Shown here piece after piece: positions 1 through 5,662 of a stretch of DNA of 5,662 bases (position 1 is the stretch's first letter; every line of letters begins with the position of its first letter). The position numbers and the translations under genes were made by a program. The DNA is from an uncultured Campylobacter sp. GTDB taxonomy: Bacteria; Campylobacterota; Campylobacteria; Campylobacterales; Campylobacteraceae. Where the stretch lies: contig CALBNA010000216.1 of NCBI GenBank assembly GCA_937896205.1, positions 1 to 5,662 on the forward strand. Direction: 5' to 3'. The notes under the pieces are model-generated. The model saw only the letters and a list, made by a program, of their open reading frames with translations, made no database searches and was not told the DNA's origin.

Positions 1-46
1 AGATCTAGTACGGTCTCGTGGGCTCGGAGATGTGTATAAGAGACAG
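1..46. other. Illumina Nextera adapter and index (sequencing artefact)
   Basis: This stretch is not genomic. Bases 28-46 are the 19-base Tn5 mosaic end AGATGTGTATAAGAGACAG. Bases 13-27 are the Nextera read-2 tail GTCTCGTGGGCTCGG. Bases 5-12 (CTAGTACG) sit exactly where the i7 index belongs and match the adapter-orientation sequence I recall for Nextera index N702. Bases 1-4 (AGAT) match the 3' end of the P7 oligo. The order and spacing agree with a library molecule read or assembled outward through its adapter. Any feature that depends on these bases, including the apparent continuation of the ATPase reading frame, is artificial. Confidence 0.97.
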
Positions 47-1344
47 CTTAGAAACTGATCGGCTTCGTTTAGCAGTAGCACGGGCTCGCTCTTGCTTTTG
101 GCGCAGATTTCTTTATATGTATCGAAAATTTTACGCACGTTTTGCTCGCTCTCGCCGACGTATTTACTCAAAATTTTAGAGCAGTCAAAGCTAAGAACCT
201 GCTTTTTTAGGCTCTTTGCGAGGCTTAGCGCACTCATGGTTTTGCCCGTACCCGGCGGCCCGTAAAAGATGATTTTGGCGTCCACGTTTTTGCGCGACTT
301 GATGCCCCAGCTAGATAGGCGCGCCAGCACGCGGCGATCTACTTGCTTTAGGATCGCGTCTAGCAGCTCTTTTACCTTCACATCCAGTACGACGTCGTTT
401 ATGTCGGTCGAGGGCTCGATGAGCTCAAAGATCTCCTGCTCTTTTACGAGAGTTTCTAGCGCTAGTTTTTTGCTTTTGCTCTCGGTTTTGGGGTGCATTA
501 CGCTTTGTAAAATTTCGTCGGTTATGTAAAACGTCCTGCTAAAGCCGCCGTAAGCGTTTAGCGACTCGTCGTAGTCGATGAGGCCGTTTTCGATTAGCTT
601 TGAGCCCTCGTCCAGTAGGGCACGGTTTTTGATGCGTTCAAATTCATCCGCGCTCAAAATCCCTACAAGTGCGTTTAGATCGCGGTTGGCATCCGTTTCG
701 CCGACGTATTCTTCCTTTAAAAGCGCGAGGAAAATAAGCTGCTCTTTGTCATTTAGTGAGTTATCTTTGAAAATTTGCTCGACGGAGATCGAAATCTTGC
801 TTAAATTTAGCCGTTTTTCGATGATGGTTTCTAGCTCTTTCACGTCTTTTTCGAGGCGGTTTTTGGCGTCGCTTGATACGTTTTTGCTAAAAAACGAGAG
901 CTTGCCGTAAAGCTCCACGCGCAAAAACTGATCTTTTAGATAATCAAGATGATCGGCGTAGGGTGCGACTGCGGGTAGCGTAAGCCTAAACTCGCCCTCT
1001 TCTAAAATTTTTAAAAAAAGCGGCGATAGCGAGATCTCGCTGTGAAGCAGGCCTAGTAAATTTGAGCCCGCGCCGTCTGCGTTAGGGTTTTTAAATATAG
1101 AAAAGCCCTGCACGATCCAGCCGCTTTCTAGTAGGTTTTTTACGTCCGTAAGGCCTGCCAGAAATTTATACTCCTCGCTACCAAAAACCGTGCAGAGCAC
1201 GTCGTAAGCGCTACTTTGTGGAGTGCCCTCGACGTAGTTTTTGCTCAGGTGGCGTAAAATCTTCGCCTCGTTTTCGCTGCATTTTATGAGCGAGGAAATT
1301 TTAGAATTTTGCTCGCCGCCGATAAACTCTATCAAAAACCGCAC
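47..1344 (-). CDS. AAA+ ATPase (CDC48-like), C-terminus missing at contig end
   Basis: An ATP-driven AAA+ protein, probably cytoplasmic. The 432 visible residues translate without a stop or frameshift. Residues 1 to about 330 are an uncharacterised N-terminal region, mostly helical in composition, with no domain I can name. The AAA core follows: Walker A GPPGTGKT at 361-368/369 (K368), then KYVGESEQNVRKIFD (about 394-408), which resembles the CDC48/FtsH group. Walker B reads LLLNEAD (423-429), with Asn426 where most members have Asp and the catalytic Glu427 kept. Sensor 1, the arginine finger and the lid are lost beyond the contig edge. The GTG start at 1344 is forced: an in-frame TGA lies three codons upstream, and an AAGGGG stretch precedes the start by about 9 bases. 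The start overlaps the acyl-CoA synthetase stop by one base (TAGTG), suggesting coupled translation. It recalls the Campylobacter AAA ATPases annotated as CDC48-subfamily (Cj0377 type), from memory. The substrate is unknown. Confidence 0.9.
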
Positions 1345-2888
1345 TAAATTTCACCCCTTATCTGATCCTTTAAAACGCGCTTTAACACCTTGCCCGTCGC
1401 GTTTTTAGGCAGCTCGTCTTTAAAATAAATCGTCTTTGGAATTTTAAAATTCGCCAAGTGTTTTTTGAGGTGCGCGCGGATATCTTTTTCGTCTAGGCTC
1501 ATATTTTCTTTAAACTGGATAAAGGCCGTGACCTCCTCGTCTGCGTGTTCGTCTCTGACGCCGATAACCGCGGCGGCTTCGACTTCTGGCAGCTTAAACA
1601 GCACCTCCTCGATCTCGCGCGGGTAGATGTTGATGCCTTTTGAGATGATGAGGTCTTTTTTGCGGTCGACGATAAAGATATAGCCCTCTTCGTCGATCTT
1701 AACGAGGTCGCCCGTACGTAGCCAGCCGTTTACGATCGTTTCGTCGGTGGCGTCTGGCATATTTAGGTAGCCCTGCATCACGCAGTCGCCTTTTACGATG
1801 AGCTCGCCGACCTCGCCTGCTGGTAGCTCCATCATCTCGTCGTTTATACATTTTACTTCGTAGCCAGGCAGCGGCAAGCCGACGCTTGAGATTTTTTGTT
1901 TTTGCATCGTATTTGCCGAGACGATAGGCGAGCATTCGCTAAGGCCGTAGCCCTCTATCAGCACTGCGCGCGGAAATTTGACGCGAAAATCGGCAATAGT
2001 CTGCTCTGCCAAAGGCGCTCCGCCGCTGATAAAAATCCTAATGCAGTTAAACCAGCGAAAATACCACGGGATTTTTGCCTTGCCGATAGCCGTATAGATC
2101 GCCGGTACGCCTAAAAATACGGTCGCGCGCTTGAGCAGGACTTGCTTTAGGACGTTTGAAAACGGGAAAATGGACTTCACTAAAATAAGCGAACACGCCG
2201 AAAATATCGGTAGTAGCACCATCGCCGTGAGAGTAAAGCTGTGAAACATCGGCAAAAACACGGCAAATCTATCCTTCGTGCGTACGTGAAAGACCTCTTG
2301 CGCGCCCTGGACGTTTGAGATGAGGTTGCGGTAGCTGATCATCGCGCCCTTTGGCTTGCCCGTGGTGCCTGAGGTGTAGATGATGTGGGCTAGGTCATTA
2401 AGCTTTGGTCGGTCGGTCAAATTTAGCTCTATACGGCAGTTTAGCGCGTGAGCGTAGGCGATATTGTTTCCGTCAAATTCAGCCCTATCGCCGATCCAGA
2501 CGATCTTTTTGATTGCGGTTTTGCTCTCTAGTCCGCGTATCTCTTTGGCTAGCTCGGCCGAAGCAAAGAGAAATTTCGCCCCGCAGTCGTTTATGATGTA
2601 CTCGAATTCTTCGTATTTTAAGAAGGTATTTATTGGCACGGCCACGGCGCCAAGTAGCGTGATGGCAAAGTAGCTAGCGATAAACTCCGGCGAGTTGTTT
2701 ACGATCATCGCGACTCGGTCGCCTTTTTGCACGCCCATGCCTTGCAAAAACGCAGCCAGCGTAAAGGCGTTTGCGCGTAGCTGCTTGTAGCTTATTTTGT
2801 CCGTTTCGGTGTAGATCGCGATACCGCCGCCGTTTTTGTCTACCGCGACGTTTAGCATATCCTCGAAATTTTCGTAAGGGTAGTTCAT
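1344..2888 (-). CDS. fadD: Long-chain fatty acid-CoA ligase (acyl-CoA synthetase, FadD-type)
   Basis: Member of the ANL adenylating superfamily. It is expected to activate a fatty acid with ATP to an acyl-adenylate, then transfer it to CoA, at the inner membrane or in the cytosol. At 514 residues it is complete and of normal length. Visible motifs in order are the P-loop-like YTSGTTGKPKG (171-181), EGYGLSE (312-318), GWLRTGDL (388-395) with the ribose-binding Asp394, the hinge region DRKKDLIISKG (408-418), and the C-terminal LPKNATGK with the catalytic lysine at K500. It lies 9 bases downstream of the FadL-type channel gene, with AAGG overlapping that gene's stop codon as the ribosome site. 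An in-frame stop upstream makes 2888 the first possible ATG. The neighbour supports a long-chain fatty acid substrate, but sequence alone does not fix chain length; another ANL acyl or aryl ligase is possible. The symbol is assigned on family and context. Confidence 0.9.
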   Translation of the reverse strand: MNYPYENFEDMLNVAVDKNGGGIAIYTETDKISYKQLRANAFTLAAFLQGMGVQKGDRVAMIVNNSPEFIASYFAITLLGAVAVPINTFLKYEEFEYIINDCGAKFLFASAELAKEIRGLESKTAIKKIVWIGDRAEFDGNNIAYAHALNCRIELNLTDRPKLNDLAHIIYTSGTTGKPKGAMISYRNLISNVQGAQEVFHVRTKDRFAVFLPMFHSFTLTAMVLLPIFSACSLILVKSIFPFSNVLKQVLLKRATVFLGVPAIYTAIGKAKIPWYFRWFNCIRIFISGGAPLAEQTIADFRVKFPRAVLIEGYGLSECSPIVSANTMQKQKISSVGLPLPGYEVKCINDEMMELPAGEVGELIVKGDCVMQGYLNMPDATDETIVNGWLRTGDLVKIDEEGYIFIVDRKKDLIISKGINIYPREIEEVLFKLPEVEAAAVIGVRDEHADEEVTAFIQFKENMSLDEKDIRAHLKKHLANFKIPKTIYFKDELPKNATGKVLKRVLKDQIRGEI

Positions 2889-2897
2889 GGCTGCGCC

Positions 2898-4133
2898 TTA
2901 AAATTTATATTTCACGTTCAAATTTATCGCCTGAGCGTTGCCGCGTTCAAATTTGCCGTTTGGATAGAGTCCCGACGCATTTGAGTAGTAGCTCACGTCG
3001 CGCTCTTTTCTGTCTTGGTAGAAGTAGCTGGCTCCCAGCTCCAAAGCGTCTGTAAATTTGTAGTTAAAGCCTGCTGCGTAGATGACGGCTTTGGTATCTG
3101 GCAGGTCAAAGCCCGTAGTGTCGGCTCTAGAGGCTGCCTCGTCAAACGTAACCGCGCCCATCAGGCGGAGCTTATCCGTCGCGTCGTGCGCTACGCCGAT
3201 GCGGTAGGCGTTGCTGTCCTTCCAGTCGCGCTTTTTAGATGCGTCAAATGCCGCAAAAAACGGGTTGCGATAGTGGGCGGCCGAGGCGCCAGGGTAGTTG
3301 AAGTCAAGCTCTTTCCACGCCGACCAATAGGTTCTCTCAAAGTCAAATAGTAGCGTGGTGTTTGCGATTTTGTACGATAGGGCTAAATTTAAGCTCGCAG
3401 GTAGCGGTACGGATAGCTTTGCACTGCCGCTATACGAGCCGCCGGCCGGCGCGCTGATGTCGGTGTCGCCTTTTAGATTCATATTTACTTTCGAGCGGTA
3501 GGTGGCCGCTAGGCTTAAATTTGAAGTCGGTTTATAGGTGATTGCGGCGTTATAGCCGAAATTTACGCGGTCGCCCTTAATGTCTTGAGTTGCTCTTGCT
3601 GGGACATAAGGCGGCGTAACTTCTTGTACAGCCTCTCCTCTAGCGTAAACGGCGCGCAGGCCAAAACCTAACGCGATGTTATCGGTTAGCGCGTAGGCGA
3701 CGCTAGGATTTACCTCGATCACTTTTAGGTCGAATTTTTTAGAGGTGGCTTTAGGTAGATTTTCGTCCCATCTCATCGACATTCCCGCAGGCACGACGAC
3801 CGAGAGGCCAAAGCGCCAATCGCCAAAATGCGGCGTCACGAAGTGAAACGTAGGTACGAGCGCGTTTGCTCTTTTGGAGGTGAGTTTGTCGCCGTTATAG
3901 TGCCTATACTTCGTCTTTGACATACGCAGGTAGGTTAGCGAGCTCTCTAGGTAGTGTCCGCCGTCCAAAAATATCATATTTGCCGGGTTGTTATAGGCTG
4001 CGTCGGGACCGAAGCTCGTCGCGACGTTTGAGTTTAAAAGCGCGATGCTATCGCCGCTTTGCTCGGGGATTTTAAAGCCCGCCGCATTTAGACAGCAGCA
4101 AGCCGCTAGGCAAACGCCGATATATTTTCTCAT
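2898..4133 (-). CDS. fadL: Outer-membrane long-chain fatty acid transporter, FadL/OmpP1/TodX family
   Basis: An outer-membrane beta-barrel of 411 residues that should let long-chain fatty acids or other hydrophobic compounds cross the outer membrane. Residues 1-18 form a signal peptide (MRK, hydrophobic core, cleavage probably after NAA). The mature N-terminus FKIPEQSGDS...NNPANM carries the NPA motif (49-51) of the FadL hatch. Alternating beta-strand patterns fill the rest, including the family-typical stretch W304-KDSNAYRIGVAHDATDKLRL. The chain ends with aromatic Phe411 (VKYKF), the usual signal for BAM-assisted insertion. E. coli FadL is slightly longer (446). The ATG directly abuts the nfo stop codon (TAAATG), and a strong AAGGAG lies 5 bases upstream inside nfo, which fixes the start. 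The synthetase just downstream suggests uptake coupled to activation. FadL relatives also carry aromatic hydrocarbons, so the ligand is inferred. Confidence 0.9.
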   Translation of the reverse strand: MRKYIGVCLAACCCLNAAGFKIPEQSGDSIALLNSNVATSFGPDAAYNNPANMIFLDGGHYLESSLTYLRMSKTKYRHYNGDKLTSKRANALVPTFHFVTPHFGDWRFGLSVVVPAGMSMRWDENLPKATSKKFDLKVIEVNPSVAYALTDNIALGFGLRAVYARGEAVQEVTPPYVPARATQDIKGDRVNFGYNAAITYKPTSNLSLAATYRSKVNMNLKGDTDISAPAGGSYSGSAKLSVPLPASLNLALSYKIANTTLLFDFERTYWSAWKELDFNYPGASAAHYRNPFFAAFDASKKRDWKDSNAYRIGVAHDATDKLRLMGAVTFDEAASRADTTGFDLPDTKAVIYAAGFNYKFTDALELGASYFYQDRKERDVSYYSNASGLYPNGKFERGNAQAINLNVKYKF

Positions 4134-4973
4134 TTATTCTCCTTTAAAGTTTCTTAAAATTTTTATCTCGTCCGCCCAGATGCTCTCGTCGATCGTCTCT
4201 AAAACTAGCGGGATATCGTCCGTGCGGGGGTCGTTTATGATGTTTTCAAATGTCTTTAAACCCAAAAAGCCCTTGCCTAGACTCTCGTGGCGGTCCTTTT
4301 TGCTGGCTAGGTCAAATTTCGTATCGTTTATATGCATACCGCACAGCATCTCGCGCCCGACTATCTCGTCAAATTCGCTCATCACGCGCTTGTAGCTGTC
4401 TCTGATGTCGTATCCTGCGGCAAATGTATGACAGGTATCTAGACACACGCCGATCCTGCTTTTGTCTATACAGCGTTTGATGATGTAGGCTAGGTGTTCA
4501 AATTTAAAGCCCAAATTTGAGCCCTGACCTGCGGTATTTTCGATGACTAGCTTTACGTTTTGGCTATTTTCGAGTAGGAAATTTACGGAATTTGCGATAT
4601 TTTCGAGGCAAATTTCTGGCGAAATTTCGTTTAGATACGAGCCTGGATGAAAATTTATCATCACTAGGCCTAGCGCCTCTACGCGGTAAATTTCGTCCAA
4701 AAATGCGTTAATGGACTTTTGGCGTTGCTCTGGGTTTGGGTGGCCTAAATTTATAAGGTAGCCGTTGTGCGGCAAAACGTGCCTGGGCTCGATATGGGCG
4801 GCTTTTAAATTTTGCTTAAATTTGGAGATATTTTCTGGGGTTAGCGGCTTGGCTTCCCATTGACGCTGATTTTTGACGAACATCGCAAAGGCATTCGCGC
4901 CGATATTTGCCGCATTTAGCGGAGCGTTTTCTACGCCGCCCGCGATGCTGACGTGCGCGCCGATAAATTTCAT
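4134..4973 (-). CDS. nfo: Endonuclease IV (AP endonuclease, base-excision repair)
   Basis: A zinc-dependent apurinic/apyrimidinic endonuclease that cuts DNA 5' of abasic sites and removes blocked 3' ends, acting in base-excision repair of oxidative damage. The 279-residue length is close to E. coli Nfo (285). All nine expected metal ligands of the trinuclear zinc site are visible: H69, H109, E145, D179, H182, H214, D227, H229 and E259, the last four shifted by two relative to E. coli numbering. Family signatures include [12 protein letters not shown] (144-155), [15 protein letters not shown] (175-189) and HINDTK (214-219). It should therefore be catalytically intact. The start overlaps the lipoprotein stop by four bases (ATGA), with a modest AAGAG-like ribosome site, so it is probably translated by coupling. 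The downstream fadL begins on the very next base. No functional link to the lipid genes is apparent. The coding region is unusually rich in AAATTT. Confidence 0.97.
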   Translation of the reverse strand: MKFIGAHVSIAGGVENAPLNAANIGANAFAMFVKNQRQWEAKPLTPENISKFKQNLKAAHIEPRHVLPHNGYLINLGHPNPEQRQKSINAFLDEIYRVEALGLVMINFHPGSYLNEISPEICLENIANSVNFLLENSQNVKLVIENTAGQGSNLGFKFEHLAYIIKRCIDKSRIGVCLDTCHTFAAGYDIRDSYKRVMSEFDEIVGREMLCGMHINDTKFDLASKKDRHESLGKGFLGLKTFENIINDPRTDDIPLVLETIDESIWADEIKILRNFKGE

Positions 4974-5449
4974 TGAAGCTCTTTTATGATGATTTTTATG
5001 CGGTTTTTAGCGTCGAAAAAGCTGATATTTTTACCGCAAACTTCGTATTTTATTGAATATTTACTTATATCTTGTATAAAACCGCACGAATTTGTCATTA
5101 CATTTATGCCGTCATATAGCGGCTTGCGCTCCAAAATTTCCGCGAAAAAGTCGTCGTATCTCTCCTCTAAAAAGAACTTTCTGTTAAATTCCTTTTTCTC
5201 AAAGCACGCGCCGTTCATACAAATTTTATCGTTTATTTTGAGATTTACCGTATTTACGCCAGAGCTATAAATTTGCAAATTTAGCTGATTTGCGTTTTTA
5301 TGCAGGAAGCCGACGTCGTTGATTTTAAGTGGCGGAGTGAGGATGGTGACGGTAAATTTGTCTGATGATTTTTGGCTTTGTAGCGCTGTGCAACCGCCAA
5401 ATGCAAGGCACGCGAGCGCAGCTAAAGCGAAGTTTGTAAATTTTTTCAT
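4970..5449 (-). CDS. Uncharacterised lipoprotein, 159 aa
   Basis: I do not recognise the family. The N-terminus ([20 protein letters not shown]) is a lipoprotein signal: two lysines, a hydrophobic core and FGGC ending at Cys20, a slightly relaxed lipobox because Phe replaces the usual Leu at -3. The mature protein would begin at Cys20, be lipidated and be anchored on the periplasmic side of the inner or outer membrane. A Ser/Gln/Lys-rich linker (23-31) leads to a domain with many short alternating hydrophobic stretches, suggestive of beta structure. Cys77, Cys82, Cys122 and Cys138 could form two disulfides in the periplasm. An in-frame TAA three codons upstream makes 5449 the first ATG; AAGGA lies about 9 bases before it. 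It is the first gene of the unit and overlaps nfo by four bases. Nothing in the sequence assigns a function. Confidence 0.85.
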   Translation of the reverse strand: MKKFTNFALAALACLAFGGCTALQSQKSSDKFTVTILTPPLKINDVGFLHKNANQLNLQIYSSGVNTVNLKINDKICMNGACFEKKEFNRKFFLEERYDDFFAEILERKPLYDGINVMTNSCGFIQDISKYSIKYEVCGKNISFFDAKNRIKIIIKELQ

Positions 5450-5480
5450 GATTTTTTATCCTTGGTTTAAGCTATTTTTT

Positions 5481-5486
5481 ATTATC
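5481..5486 (-). promoter_or_regulatory. Candidate -10 element for the lipoprotein-nfo-fadL-fadD-ATPase unit
   Basis: On the minus strand this reads GATAAT, five of six bases of TATAAT, about 31 bases upstream of the lipoprotein ATG. That would leave a leader of roughly 25 bases containing the AAGGA ribosome site. I see no good -35 box at the usual distance. It is the only reasonable match in the short intergenic gap, but AT-rich sequence produces such matches by chance. It lies within the upstream region of the divergent tRNA promoter. Confidence 0.35.
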
Positions 5487-5493
5487 TTTAATG

Positions 5494-5499
5494 TAAAAT
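5494..5499 (+). promoter_or_regulatory. Candidate -10 element for tRNA-Glu
   Basis: TAAAAT matches five of six bases of TATAAT and lies about 20 bases before the tRNA, putting the start of transcription near 5506 with a short leader. The upstream stretch 5474-5490 is T-rich, as expected for Campylobacter housekeeping promoters, which usually lack a strong -35 box. The CCC just after the element resembles the GC-rich discriminators of stringently controlled stable-RNA promoters; that reading is inference. Confidence 0.45.
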
Positions 5500-5518
5500 C
5501 CCATTTCCGCTAATTTGT

Positions 5519-5593
5519 GGCCCCTTCGTCTAGCGGTTAGGACATCGCCCTTTCACGGCGGTAACACGAGTTCGAGTCTCGTAGGGGTCACCA
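5519..5593 (+). tRNA. tRNA-Glu, anticodon TTC
   Basis: The full cloverleaf can be folded by eye. The acceptor stem is 5519-5525 with 5583-5589, including one G-T wobble at the second pair. The D stem is GTC/GAC (5528-5530, 5541-5543). The anticodon stem is 5545-5549 with 5557-5561, and the loop CTTTCAC carries anticodon TTC at 5552-5554. The T stem ACGAG/CTCGT (5566-5570, 5578-5582) closes the loop TTCGAGT. The discriminator is A5590 and CCA is encoded at 5591-5593. The anticodon loop and stem closely resemble E. coli tRNA-Glu. It is transcribed away from the protein operon. Confidence 0.97.
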
Positions 5594-5662
5594 CTTCATT
5601 TTAAATTTCACAAAAGATTTTAATTTTATCCGCTTATCGCTTAAACGCCCTTTATCTAAGAT
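5594..5662. other. AT-rich sequence downstream of tRNA-Glu, nothing identified
   Basis: No start codon, ribosome site, second tRNA or stable hairpin with a T-run is visible on either strand. A minus-strand frame stays open from the window edge to a TGA at 5588-5590 inside the tRNA, but it is only 24 codons long and has no recognisable content. Confidence 0.5.

Noticed and set aside
1..6. BglII site AGATCT suggesting a cloning vector junction
   Set aside because: It is formed by the P7 end (AGAT) meeting the index (CT...); the following bases are adapter, not vector.
28..46. Tn5 mosaic end, as if a transposon or insertion sequence were present
   Set aside because: It is directly joined to the Nextera read-2 tail and index at the contig edge, so it comes from library tagmentation.
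269..910. Two plus-strand open frames (269-529 and 578-910)
   Set aside because: Both are antisense to the ATPase gene, Ser/Phe-rich as expected from reversed Lys/Glu/Leu codons, and show no domain.
1699..1935. Minus-strand 78-residue frame inside the acyl-CoA synthetase gene
   Set aside because: It is out of frame within a well-conserved coding region, and its Arg/Lys-rich composition is typical of a shadow frame.
2771..3350. Plus-strand frames at 2771-3055 and 3015-3350
   Set aside because: They lie opposite the fadD/fadL coding regions, have no ribosome sites of note and no recognisable protein content.
4045..5513. Plus-strand frames at 4045-4395, 4986-5270 and 5319-5513
   Set aside because: They are antisense to fadL/nfo and the lipoprotein gene; the opposite strand has clear family motifs or a lipoprotein signal.
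5588..5662. Minus-strand frame open from the window edge, possibly the end of a gene
   Set aside because: It has only 24 codons, stops inside the tRNA 3' end and shows no recognisable content.
5519..5662. tRNA-Glu as an integration site for a genomic island
   Set aside because: No integrase and no repeat of the tRNA 3' end is visible in the 69 bases that follow; the window is too short to say more.

Overview
The window looks like the end of a draft Campylobacter contig. The signs are very frequent AAATTT words, a genus-typical tRNA-Glu and a Campylobacter-like gene set. GC content, judged by eye at a little under 50%, is high for the genus and fits the C. rectus/showae/curvus/gracilis group better than C. 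jejuni; this placement is an inference. Bases 1-46 are not genomic. They read as the end of an Illumina P7 oligo, an 8-base i7 index, the Nextera read-2 adapter and the Tn5 mosaic end. Genuine sequence starts at about base 47.

Layout: every protein gene is on the minus strand, in one tightly packed five-gene unit. In transcription order these are a small uncharacterised lipoprotein (5449-4970), endonuclease IV nfo (4973-4134), a FadL-type outer-membrane fatty-acid channel (4133-2898), an acyl-CoA synthetase of the FadD type (2888-1344), and an AAA+ ATPase (1344 to the contig end, C-terminus missing). The junctions are a 4-base ATGA overlap, a direct abutment, a 9-base gap and a 1-base overlap, so translational coupling along the unit is likely. 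A 69-base AT-rich gap (5450-5518) separates this unit from a divergent tRNA-Glu(TTC) on the plus strand (5519-5593). The last 69 bases hold nothing I can call.

Functionally, fadL and fadD form a coherent pair: uptake of exogenous long-chain fatty acids across the outer membrane, then activation to acyl-CoA. Nfo is base-excision repair and has no obvious link to lipids. The lipoprotein and the AAA+ ATPase have no assigned role. I see no phage, IS element, CRISPR array or defence system, and no convincing new multi-gene system. The points most worth a second look are the adapter artefact that would corrupt the ATPase annotation, the Asn-for-Asp Walker B variant in that ATPase, the unidentified four-cysteine lipoprotein at the head of the operon, and the strong, uneven enrichment of AAATTT.
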